Shown here piece by piece: positions 1 to 6,192 of a DNA stretch of 12,088 nt. The notes under the pieces were generated by a model. It saw nothing but the letters and a program-made list of their open reading frames with translations, was not told where the DNA came from and did no database searches. Every line of letters begins with the position of its first letter. Positions within the stretch are counted from its first letter, which is position 1. Source of the stretch: an uncultured Coriobacteriaceae bacterium (GTDB taxonomy: Bacteria > Actinomycetota > Coriobacteriia > Coriobacteriales > Atopobiaceae); the NCBI GenBank assembly GCA_902766805.1, contig CACXFF010000054.1:1-12088 (forward strand), written 5' to 3'. A program made the position numbers and the translations under genes.

Positions 1-271
1 CTTCCTCAACCAGCGCGGCGGGAGGATCACGCGCCAGACCGTCTACAACGTCTGCGCCGAGCGCGGGCGCATGGTCGGCATCGACGGCCTGCACCCCCAC
101 ACGCTGCGCCACAGCTACGCGACCCATCTGCTCGAGGGCGGCGCCGACCTGCGCGTGGTGCAGGAGCTGCTGGGCCACGCCGACATCGGCACCACGCAGC
201 TCTACACGCACCTGGATCGCGACGAGTTGCGCATCACCTACCTGCAGGCCCACCCCCGAGCCCACAGCTAG
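1..271 (+). CDS. xerD: Tyrosine recombinase XerD/XerC, C-terminal end (5' truncated by window)
   Basis: Site-specific recombinase of the Xer family, which resolves chromosome dimers at dif. Only the last 89 residues are present, read from base 2 and open to the window edge. The catalytic half is clear: HTLRH supplies the second catalytic Arg, LLGHAD the conserved His, and LYTHLD the Tyr nucleophile. The block HLLEGGADLRVVQELLGHAD is textbook Xer, and the tail YLQAHPRA resembles XerD more than XerC. The first catalytic Arg and the N-terminal SAM-like domain lie upstream, outside the window. The stop is followed by two hairpin-forming repeats and then the mraZ control region, so this gene is probably transcribed apart from the dcw block. 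Family assignment is firm. The choice of xerD over xerC is moderately sure. Confidence 0.88.
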   Translation, partial: FLNQRGGRITRQTVYNVCAERGRMVGIDGLHPHTLRHSYATHLLEGGADLRVVQELLGHADIGTTQLYTHLDRDELRITYLQAHPRAHS

Positions 272-273
272 CA

Positions 274-356
274 CCTCTGTTACCGGGAAGCCTTCGGCTC
301 TGGGGTAACACGGGCCCTCTGTTACCAGGAAGCCTTCGGCTCTGGGGTAACACGGG
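274..356. repeat. Two tandem 41-bp hairpin-forming repeats
   Basis: Copy 1 is 274-314 and copy 2 is 316-356 (period 42). They differ at one base, G285 versus A327. Each contains the inverted pair TGTTACC / GGTAACA (278-284/304-310 and 320-326/346-352) around a second short stem, AGCC-TTC-GGCT. The single difference falls in the internal loop between the two stems, so both copies fold alike. There is no T-run after either hairpin on the + strand. They may act as a non-canonical terminator for the recombinase gene or belong to a dispersed intergenic repeat family. The sequence alone does not decide. Confidence 0.8.
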
Positions 357-478
357 ACCCGCCAGCCGTTCACCGATGGGCGAACGCGCCCCCACAAGTC
401 CCACACATTGTCCTCTCGCAGCCCCATGGGCCCCCAAACGCGCGTTCCTACAACATCTGGGGGGCGGGTGTGGGGCAA
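357..478. other. Gene-free spacer upstream of mraZ control region
   Basis: No convincing gene or RNA is seen here. The stretch has an imperfect dyad CGTTC...GAACG (367-371/382-386) and a short C-run/G-run segment around CCCATGGGCCC (424-434). It becomes strongly G-rich on the + strand from about 458, leading into the candidate MraZ-box array. Confidence 0.5.
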
Positions 479-540
479 TGGGGGAGGGTGGGGAGAAATA
501 GGTCGCGGAGTGGGGGAAAGTGTTGCAAAGTGGGGCGTCC
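479..540 (+). promoter_or_regulatory. Candidate MraZ-box operator array (two triads of TGGG-type 10-bp repeats)
   Basis: MraZ is known to bind direct repeats of TGGGN separated by 5 bases just upstream of its own gene. Here decamers begin at 479 (TGGGGGAGGG), 489 (TGGGGAGAAA) and 499 (TAGGTCGCGG, degenerate). A second set begins at 511 (TGGGGGAAAG), 521 (TGTTGCAAAG, degenerate) and 531 (TGGGGCGTCC). Spacing is 10 bp within each triad, and a further TGGG sits in the same phase at 551. The second triad overlaps the -35 and spacer of the promoter candidate at 523-551, as expected for an autorepressor site. The function is inferred from family knowledge plus position. Confidence 0.6.
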
Positions 541-551
541 GAACCTAAACT
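523..551 (+). promoter_or_regulatory. Candidate sigma-70-type promoter of the mraZ operon
   Basis: A -35-like TTGCAA (523-528) is followed after 17 bp by a -10-like TAAACT (546-551). Each matches four of six consensus bases. Transcription would start near 558, giving a leader of about 48 nt before mraZ. The overlap with MraZ-type repeats supports the placement. The start site itself is not shown by sequence. Confidence 0.5.
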
Positions 552-605
552 GGGTCTTGGCAATCGGGGGAGGAGTCTCTCAAATCGGCGTGAAAGGAGG
601 GGGAG

Positions 606-1046
606 ATGTACCTTGCAGGCGCCAAGGATCTCAAGCTTGACGCCAAGGCTCGTCTCACCCTTCCGGCAGATTTCCGCAAGGAGTTTGATGCGCAGGTGCG
701 ATTGATTCCGATGCCGGAGGCCATCTATGGGTTCACCCCGGAGGGGTTCGCCGCCTGGATGGAAGGGATCTTTAGCAGGGAGTACAAAGCATCCCATCCA
801 AACTGGAGGCACACCCAGCTGGCTCTGAACGGCCGGTGCCAGATGGTGGAGATCGACAGCGCTGGCCGCATTGCCCTCGGCAAGGTCGACGAACAGGCTC
901 GCAAGAACCTGGGCATCGACCGAGAAGTGGTCGTCGTCGGAAGCGGCGAGCGCTTTGAGATCTGGAACTCGGACGCGTGGAAGGAACTCAATGCATCCGT
1001 GACCGACGAGGACCTGACCGAGGTCATGTCTTCGCTGGACTTCTAG
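606..1046 (+). CDS. mraZ: Transcriptional regulator MraZ
   Basis: DNA-binding regulator of the division/cell wall cluster and first gene of the block. The product is 146 residues, the usual MraZ length. It has the expected two AbrB-like half-repeats, each with a D-x-x-[GA]-R core: DAKARLTLP at residues 12-20 and DSAGRIALG at 84-92. The first repeat has Ala where Gly is common (DAKAR rather than DAKGR). The start is fixed by a strong Shine-Dalgarno, GAAAGGAGG (592-600), five bases from the ATG. Upstream TGGG-type repeats are its likely own operator, so autorepression is probable. rsmH begins 18 bases after its stop, consistent with co-transcription. Confidence 0.95.
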   Translation: MYLAGAKDLKLDAKARLTLPADFRKEFDAQVRLIPMPEAIYGFTPEGFAAWMEGIFSREYKASHPNWRHTQLALNGRCQMVEIDSAGRIALGKVDEQARKNLGIDREVVVVGSGERFEIWNSDAWKELNASVTDEDLTEVMSSLDF

Positions 1047-1064
1047 GCGAGAGCAGAGCGCAGG

Positions 1065-2069
1065 ATGAACTCTTTGACATCCGAATATCGGCACGTACCC
1101 GTGATGCTCGGGGAGGTCCTGGAGTACCTGGACCCCCAGCCCGGAGACGTCGTGTGCGACTGCACGCTGGGAGGGGCCGGCCACACGGTCGAGCTCGCCC
1201 GGCGGATAGCCCCAAACGGCCTCTCCCTCGGCATCGACCAGGACGACATGGCCCTGGCCGCGGCCGACGCGCGCTTCGAACGTGAGGCGCCGGACACCGA
1301 GCATCTCTTCCTGAAGGGGAACTTCGGAGACCTGGACGAGCTTTTGGTCCAAGCCGCCGAGCCTGGGGTGGACAAGTTCTTGTTCGATCTGGGCGTGAGC
1401 TCCCCGCAGCTCGACATCCCCGAAAGGGGCTTCTCATACCACGAGGACGCCCCCTTGGACATGCGCATGGATCCGGGCAACAACACCCTAACCGCAGACG
1501 AGGTCATCAACACCTATACCGAAGCCGACCTCGCCCGGATCTTTCGCGTGTACGGAGACGAGAAGCACGCCAACCGCATCGCGCGGGAGGTCGTGCGGCG
1601 ACGCGCACGCGAACCCATCCGGACCACGTTGCAGCTCGTGGACGTGGTCAAGGAGGGGATTCCCGCCGCGGCTCGCAGGAAGGGCGGGCATCCCGCGCGC
1701 AAGGTCTTCCAGGCCGTGCGCATCGAGGTGAACGACGAGCTGGGAGTCCTCGAGAGAGGCCTCGAGGCAGCTGTCCGTTGGCTCAACCCCGGCGGACGCG
1801 TCGCGGTCATCTCCTACCACTCGTTGGAGGACCGCATCGTCAAGCACCTCTTTGGGAAGCTCTCGCAGGGCTGCACCTGTCCGCCGGACCTTCCGGTGTG
1901 CGTGTGCGGCAACGTACCGGTACTCGAAGTCCTCACGCGCAGGCCCATCCCTGCGAGTCAGGACGAGGTCGCGGACAACCCGCGAGCCCGGAGCGCCAAG
2001 CTCAGGGTTGCCGCGCGGCTGCAACCGCCCTCGGCGCCCACGCGACGCTTGCGTCGCGAGAACGCATAG
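1065..2069 (+). CDS. rsmH: 16S rRNA (cytosine(1402)-N(4))-methyltransferase RsmH
   Basis: SAM-dependent enzyme that N4-methylates C1402 of 16S rRNA in the decoding centre; formerly called MraW. The product is 334 residues, close to the family norm. The opening EYRHVPVMLGEVLEYL is the classic N-terminus. The SAM-binding loop DCTLGGAGHT is at 32-41 and DLGVSSPQLD at 108-117. HPARKVFQAVRIEVNDEL (209-226), SYHSLEDRIVK (250-260) and NPRARSAKLR (305-314) are signature blocks. A CxC...CxC cluster (Cys270, 272, 279, 281) follows. The Shine-Dalgarno before the ATG is weak, so initiation may depend on coupling to mraZ 18 bases upstream. The last codons encode an Arg-rich tail and contain a perfect DNA inverted repeat (2041-2058). 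Confidence 0.97.
   Translation: MNSLTSEYRHVPVMLGEVLEYLDPQPGDVVCDCTLGGAGHTVELARRIAPNGLSLGIDQDDMALAAADARFEREAPDTEHLFLKGNFGDLDELLVQAAEPGVDKFLFDLGVSSPQLDIPERGFSYHEDAPLDMRMDPGNNTLTADEVINTYTEADLARIFRVYGDEKHANRIAREVVRRRAREPIRTTLQLVDVVKEGIPAAARRKGGHPARKVFQAVRIEVNDELGVLERGLEAAVRWLNPGGRVAVISYHSLEDRIVKHLFGKLSQGCTCPPDLPVCVCGNVPVLEVLTRRPIPASQDEVADNPRARSAKLRVAARLQPPSAPTRRLRRENA
2041..2058 (+). other. Hairpin with CUUG-type loop at the end of rsmH
   Basis: CGCGACG (2041-2047) and CGTCGCG (2052-2058) form a perfect 7-bp stem around CTTG, a loop sequence known to give stable RNA tetraloops. It lies within the last codons of rsmH and has no T-run after it, so it is not a standard intrinsic terminator. It could shield the 3' end of a processed mraZ-rsmH message, or be a by-product of GC-rich Arg codons. 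Confidence 0.4.
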
Positions 2070-2147
2070 CACGGCCAAACGCATCACCAACACACTCATA
2101 CGCACTCAAAACGCAGCACCAACACATCAGAACCGCAGCAAGACTGT
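2070..2147 (+). promoter_or_regulatory. C/A-rich, G-poor spacer between rsmH and ftsL (rut-like)
   Basis: Of the 71 bases 2070-2140, I count 28 A, 29 C, 9 G and 5 T, which is striking in this GC-balanced genome. Such C-over-G, unstructured RNA is the known preference of Rho factor, and also makes an open leader in front of the AGGAGGGGGG Shine-Dalgarno (2148-2157) of ftsL. No convincing promoter was found inside it. Function is inference. Confidence 0.35.
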
Positions 2148-2166
2148 AGGAGGGGGGACGAGCAGC

Positions 2167-2607
2167 ATGTCACAAAGGGCATCATCGGCAGCCGTCAGGC
2201 TCGATGGAGCGGAGCGCGCGCGCACGCGTCGCTCGTTTGAAGTCATCGAAGGCCGGGGCTTGGACGCGCGTGCCCGCGAGGGCGTGGGCGCAGAGCTTCT
2301 TGCGCGCCTGCGCTGGATCGCCTTTGCCGCGGCCGTCCTGCTCGTCTTGAGCGTGGCGCGCGTCGCGGTCACGTCGGCCACGGTCACCATCCTCAAGGAC
2401 AACGCGTCGCTGCGCTCCGACATCAAGGCGGCCCAGTCTCAGCGTGCCGACCTCGAGTTCCAGCGCACGCTGCTCAGCGACTCCTCTCGCATCGACCGCA
2501 TCGCCACCCAGAACCTGGGCATGAGGCTGGCGAGCTCCGGCGAGTCGGTGGACGTGTCCGCATACCTGAACGACGTGGACACCAGCCAGGGAGTAGCCGA
2601 GCGCTAA
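2167..2607 (+). CDS. ftsL: FtsL/DivIC-like septum protein
   Basis: Small bitopic division protein, 146 residues. It has a charged cytoplasmic N-terminus (1-48), one membrane helix at about 49-70 (WIAFAAAVLLVLSVARVAV), then a predicted coiled coil (about 76-105, LKDNASLRSDIKAAQSQRAD). The extracytoplasmic end contains RIDRIATQNLGMRLAS, resembling the region after the coiled coil in FtsL/DivIC. FtsL proteins are poorly conserved, so the call rests on topology and on the position between rsmH and ftsI. Its role would be to scaffold the septal synthase with FtsB/DivIC and FtsQ/DivIB. The start at 2167 is set by AGGAGGGGGG upstream. In-frame codons farther upstream would overlap rsmH and lack a Shine-Dalgarno. 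ftsI starts about 20 bases after its stop. Confidence 0.8.
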   Translation: MSQRASSAAVRLDGAERARTRRSFEVIEGRGLDARAREGVGAELLARLRWIAFAAAVLLVLSVARVAVTSATVTILKDNASLRSDIKAAQSQRADLEFQRTLLSDSSRIDRIATQNLGMRLASSGESVDVSAYLNDVDTSQGVAER

Positions 2608-2628
2608 GCCGGCCGCTAGGTGCCAGCC

Positions 2629-4614
2629 GTGAACCAGAGGAGCAACAACAACAGGGATACTTTGCGCCGCGAGGGCACGCACCGCTCGCGGCGTTCGTCG
2701 TATGATGAGGTGCCCGCCCAGCGTCGCGTGGCGGAGCGCGGCTTCAACCCGGACGGCGCGAGTCGCGTGGTCATCGGCATCGTCCTGTTCCTGCTGTGCT
2801 TCGTGGTCGGACGCCTCGTGTATCTGCAGGTGTTCCGTGCGGATTGGCTCGCCGACAAGGCGCGCGAGCGCACCAACGTCATCCCGATAGCCGCGAGGCG
2901 CGGCACCATCTACGACCGCAACGGCAACGTGCTCGCCATGAGCGTGGATTGCAAGACGGTCTATGCCAACCCCAAAGAGGTGCAGGACGCACAGGCCACC
3001 GCCGACGTGCTTGCACGCGTGCTGGGCGGCACGTCGCGCGACTATCACGACGCCCTCTCCCAAGACACCACCTTCGTCTACCTCTCCAAACTCGTGGACA
3101 ACTCGGTTGCCGAAGAGCTGCAGGAACAGCTGTCGGCCAACGGGTGTACGGGCGTGCATTTCTTGCCCGACGTGAAGCGCGTCTATCCGTACGGGGAAGT
3201 CGGCGCCCAGGTGATAGGCATGATCAATGCCGAGGGCCACGGCCTGACCGGCCTGGAGTACTACTACGACGAGATGCTGAGCGGCTCGGACGGCTCGCGC
3301 CTCATGGAGGCGGGCGCTGACGGCACGCCCATCGCAGGCGGCGCCTATGAGGAGACCCCGGCCAAAGACGGCACTGGCATCGTGATCTCGCTCGACGTCG
3401 ACGTCCAGCGCGCGGCCGAGACCGCGGTGGCGCGTGGCGTGCGCGCGGGCCGTGCCGACGCGGGCTCGGCCGTGGTGACCGATCCCGACAACGGGGAGAT
3501 CCTGGCCATCTGCTCCACGCCCTTCTTCAATCCCGACGACCTCGCCAACGCGACCAATGAGTCGCTCTCGCTCAAACCCGTGGTCCACTCCTACGAGCTG
3601 GGCTCGGTGTACAAGGTCCTCACGGTGGCCATCGGCATCGAGCAGGGCATCGTTCACGCCGGCACCACCTACTACGTGCCAGGCTCCGTGATGGTGGGCG
3701 ACGACGAGGTGCACGACGATGACATGCGCAAGGAGTCCATGTACATGGACGTGCGCGAGATCATGCGGCGTTCGTCGAACACCGGCGCGGTCATGGTGGG
3801 CGAGGCCATCGGCGAGCAGTGCCTATATGACGGCTTCGCGTCCTTTGGGATCGGCACGATCACGGGCGTGGACTATCCGGGCGAGGCGGGCGGCCTGGTG
3901 CCGCAGCTGGAGGACTGGACCGGCGCCACACTGGGTGCGACGTCGTTTGGCCAGGGCTTCGCCGTGCCTCCCATCCAGTTGGTGAGCGCCGTCGGCGCGG
4001 TGGCCAACGGGGGCACGCTGCTCACCCCGCACCTGCTCGTGGCGCGCGAGGACCACCAGAGCATCTCTTGGCCCGAGCGCGGCAAGCCCATCTCGCAAGC
4101 CACCTGCGACGAGCTCAACGACATCCTGCGCACCGTCGCGGAGGAGGGCACCGCTACGGCCGCGCGCGTGCCCGGCTACGAGCTGGTGGGCAAGACCGGC
4201 ACGGGCGAGGTCGCCGACGAGGAGCATGGCGGCTACAGGGATGACGTCTACAACAGCTCCTACATCGGTTACCTGCCCGTCGGGGAACAGCGCGTGCTGG
4301 CCTACCTCGGCCTGTACGGCACCGAGTACCTGGCGTCGTACTGCGCGTGCCCGGCCTGGGCCGAGATGATGGAGGAGGCCCTGCACAAGCTGGGCATCCC
4401 GCCCACGCTCGAGGTCACCGCCAAGGACTACGAGCTCAATGACTACAGCTATTACTACAAGACCTTCGACTTCGACGCCCCGCAGGACGACAAGAAGAAG
4501 GACAAGGAGCAGGCCGAGGCCCAGAATGGCGAGGACGCGCAGGACTCGCAGGGCAGCGCTGGCGACGCACACGACGCATACAGCGCGTACGACGACTACG
4601 AGGAAGAGTACTAG
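2629..4614 (+). CDS. ftsI: Class B penicillin-binding protein, septal transpeptidase FtsI
   Basis: Membrane-anchored DD-transpeptidase that cross-links septal peptidoglycan. Residue numbers count from GTG 2629 (661 residues). There is an N-terminal membrane helix (about 47-68), then the class B N-terminal motif RRGTIYDRNGNVLA. The transpeptidase domain has SVYK at 326-329 (S326 nucleophile), SSN at 382-384 and KTG at 522-524. The last 44 residues are low-complexity, rich in Asp, Glu, Lys and Tyr. GTG 2620 is an alternative start, but AGGTG (2618-2622) is well placed as Shine-Dalgarno for GTG 2629 while nothing similar precedes 2620. It follows ftsL closely, as in standard dcw clusters. A sporulation PBP (SpoVD-type) is less likely because no PASTA domain is seen. 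Confidence 0.93.
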   Translation: MNQRSNNNRDTLRREGTHRSRRSSYDEVPAQRRVAERGFNPDGASRVVIGIVLFLLCFVVGRLVYLQVFRADWLADKARERTNVIPIAARRGTIYDRNGNVLAMSVDCKTVYANPKEVQDAQATADVLARVLGGTSRDYHDALSQDTTFVYLSKLVDNSVAEELQEQLSANGCTGVHFLPDVKRVYPYGEVGAQVIGMINAEGHGLTGLEYYYDEMLSGSDGSRLMEAGADGTPIAGGAYEETPAKDGTGIVISLDVDVQRAAETAVARGVRAGRADAGSAVVTDPDNGEILAICSTPFFNPDDLANATNESLSLKPVVHSYELGSVYKVLTVAIGIEQGIVHAGTTYYVPGSVMVGDDEVHDDDMRKESMYMDVREIMRRSSNTGAVMVGEAIGEQCLYDGFASFGIGTITGVDYPGEAGGLVPQLEDWTGATLGATSFGQGFAVPPIQLVSAVGAVANGGTLLTPHLLVAREDHQSISWPERGKPISQATCDELNDILRTVAEEGTATAARVPGYELVGKTGTGEVADEEHGGYRDDVYNSSYIGYLPVGEQRVLAYLGLYGTEYLASYCACPAWAEMMEEALHKLGIPPTLEVTAKDYELNDYSYYYKTFDFDAPQDDKKKDKEQAEAQNGEDAQDSQGSAGDAHDAYSAYDDYEEEY

Positions 4615-4623
4615 GCGACCGCG

Positions 4624-4632
4624 TGATACGAT
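4624..4632 (+). promoter_or_regulatory. Candidate extended -10 promoter upstream of murF
   Basis: TG-A-TACGAT matches an extended -10 (TGnTATAAT) in six of eight defined bases. It lies ten bases after the ftsI stop. No -35 is evident, which extended -10 promoters tolerate. If used, it would give murF-mraY a private transcript with a structured leader of about 100 nt. Confidence 0.3.
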
Positions 4633-4651
4633 GGCTCCGGCCCCCTGCCGT

Positions 4652-4718
4652 CCGCGCCCACGCGCGGCTCGGCGTTGCGGGCCATGCGGGCCACCGCCCT
4701 GCGCACGGGCTCGCAACG
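4652..4718 (+). other. Structured leader between ftsI and murF (two hairpins)
   Basis: The first hairpin pairs CCGCGC (4652-4657) with GCGCGG (4662-4667) over a four-base loop. The second pairs 4673-4683 (CGTTGCGGGCC) with 4708-4718 (GGCTCGCAACG), eleven pairs with one G-U. Inside it TGCG (4685-4688) can pair with CGCA (4702-4705). The larger stem ends only six bases before AAAGGA (4725-4730), the murF Shine-Dalgarno. No T-run follows, so this is not a classical terminator. It could modulate murF translation, protect a processed 5' end, or be chance folding in GC-rich DNA. Confidence 0.5.
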
Positions 4719-4740
4719 AGGGAGAAAGGACCCAAAGAGC

Positions 4741-6192
4741 ATGATGCAGATGACTCCAGCTGAGGTCGCGCGCGTGACGGGCGCCCAGCTGTTGGTGGAT
4801 GGCTCGCGCCCCTGCACGGCGCTGACCATCGACTCTCGTACCGCCGGCCCCGACAGGGCGTTCGTCGCCATCGTCGGTGAGCGCACGGACGGCAATAGCT
4901 TTGCCGAGGCGGCGGTCCAGGCGGGGGCGCCCTTTGTGACGCTCACGGCCGACGCCCCCGCTGGGCTGATCGACGTCGCGCGCGAGGCGGACTGCGCCCT
5001 GCTGCGGGCGGCTGATGACGACGCCGAAGAGTTCCTCCTGCGCCTGGCGGCCCACGTGCGCGCGGCGCACGACTGGGCCGTGGTGGCCGTGACGGGTTCG
5101 GTGGGCAAGACCACGACCAAGGACCTCACGGCTGCCGCTCTGGCGGGCAGCTATCGCGTGCACGCCACGGAGGGCAACTACAACAACCTGCTCGGCCTGC
5201 CCCTCACCATCCTCGCGGCCCCCGAAGACGCGCAGGTTCTGGTGCTGGAGATGGGCATGAACCACGCCGGCGAGATCGACCGGCTCGCGGCCTGTGCGGC
5301 GCCGCACCTTGCTGCCATCACCAACGTGGGCACAGCCCACATCGGATTTTTGGGCTCGCGCGAGGGCATCGCCCGCGCCAAGGCCGAGATCGTCCCCCAC
5401 GTCGCGGCCGACCATGGCGTCAGCTGCATCGGCTCCATCGAGCAGCGCCTCTTCCTGGTGGGCGAGGACGACTTCACGCCCTTCATCGCGGACGAGTGCG
5501 CCGGCGCACTGGGCCTGCCCGTCACGCGTGTGGGTTGGTCGGAAGTCAACGACGTGCGGGGCAGCCAGCTCGCGTTCGACGACGGGGGACACCCCAGCTT
5601 CTGCGTCACGCTGCCCGACGGCCGCTCCCAGCAGCTTGGCCTGGCCCTCACGGGCCGCGCTAGCGCCACCGATGCGCTCATCGCCCTGGGCATCGCGACG
5701 AGGCTCGGGGTGGACGTGGGCGTCGCGGCCCAGCGGCTCGCCGAGGCGCGCGTCACCCGCATGCGCCAGGAGGTGCACACGCGTGCCGACGGCCTGCGCG
5801 TGATCGACGACTCCTACAACGCCAGCCCCGAGTCCATGGCCGCCGCGCTTGACGTGCTCTTCTCGCTGAACTGCGAGGGCAAACGCGTGGCGGTGCTTGG
5901 CGAGATGGGCGAGCAGGGTGACGAGGCACCGCGCCTGCACCAGCTCACCGGCGCCTACGCCGCGGCCAAGAACCCCGAGATCCTCGCCATCATCGGCGGC
6001 GAGCTAGCCGACCAGATGGCCGAGGGCGCGACGACCATGGGCATGGACATTGGCCAAATCGCTCGTTATGACACGGTCGATGCCGCGCTTGACGCGCTTG
6101 CGCCGGTGCTGGGAAGCCAGGACCTGGTGCTCGTCAAAGCCTCGCGCTCCGCTGGCCTGGACGCGTTTGCCAAGGGGGTGCTCGACCGATGA
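4741..6192 (+). CDS. murF: UDP-N-acetylmuramoyl-tripeptide--D-alanyl-D-alanine ligase MurF
   Basis: Cytoplasmic ATP-dependent ligase adding D-Ala-D-Ala to UDP-MurNAc-tripeptide. The product is 483 residues, normal for the family. The Mur P-loop TGSVGKTTT is at 118-126, NYNNLLGLPLTIL at 146-158, and EMGMNHAGEI at 170-179. TNVGTAHIGFLGSREGIARAKAEI spans 194-217 and supplies the conserved His200 and the lysine (K214) expected to be carbamylated. The C-terminal domain has DDSYNASPESM (356-366) and LVKASRSAGLD (464-474). These blocks favour MurF over MurE or MurD. Unusually, the Mur GxHNxxN motif reads GRASATD (305-311). The start at 4741 follows AAAGGA by ten bases; upstream in-frame codons fall in the hairpin region. 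The stop overlaps the mraY start by four bases (ATGA). Confidence 0.94.
   Translation: MMQMTPAEVARVTGAQLLVDGSRPCTALTIDSRTAGPDRAFVAIVGERTDGNSFAEAAVQAGAPFVTLTADAPAGLIDVAREADCALLRAADDDAEEFLLRLAAHVRAAHDWAVVAVTGSVGKTTTKDLTAAALAGSYRVHATEGNYNNLLGLPLTILAAPEDAQVLVLEMGMNHAGEIDRLAACAAPHLAAITNVGTAHIGFLGSREGIARAKAEIVPHVAADHGVSCIGSIEQRLFLVGEDDFTPFIADECAGALGLPVTRVGWSEVNDVRGSQLAFDDGGHPSFCVTLPDGRSQQLGLALTGRASATDALIALGIATRLGVDVGVAAQRLAEARVTRMRQEVHTRADGLRVIDDSYNASPESMAAALDVLFSLNCEGKRVAVLGEMGEQGDEAPRLHQLTGAYAAAKNPEILAIIGGELADQMAEGATTMGMDIGQIARYDTVDAALDALAPVLGSQDLVLVKASRSAGLDAFAKGVLDR

Noticed and set aside
274..356. Possible minimal CRISPR array
   Set aside because: The two 41-bp copies are separated by one base only, with no spacer and no cas genes nearby.
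367..386. CGTTC...GAACG dyad as a LexA (SOS) box
   Set aside because: The half-sites are in the opposite order to the known CGAAC...GTTCG box and the spacing does not fit.
234..1352. 372-codon open frame on the - strand across the tandem repeats, mraZ and rsmH
   Set aside because: Its C-terminal end translates the DNA repeat (RRLPGNRGPVLPQS twice) and the rest is antisense to conserved genes.
1852..2166. N-terminal extension of ftsL overlapping rsmH
   Set aside because: The added residues are rsmH read in another frame plus the C/A-rich spacer; the strong Shine-Dalgarno lies before ATG 2167.
2182..3714. 510-codon open frame on the - strand opposite ftsL and ftsI
   Set aside because: It lies wholly opposite genes with clear family motifs, has a His/Ala/Arg/Val-rich composition typical of antisense frames in GC-rich DNA, and shows no recognisable domain.
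4675..4740. 22-residue N-terminal extension of MurF
   Set aside because: It would start inside the 11-pair hairpin without a Shine-Dalgarno; AAAGGA before 4741 fits the normal MurF N-terminus.
3823..5940. 705-codon open frame on the - strand opposite ftsI and murF
   Set aside because: It spans two genes and the spacer between them with no domain or plausible ribosome binding site; an antisense shadow.
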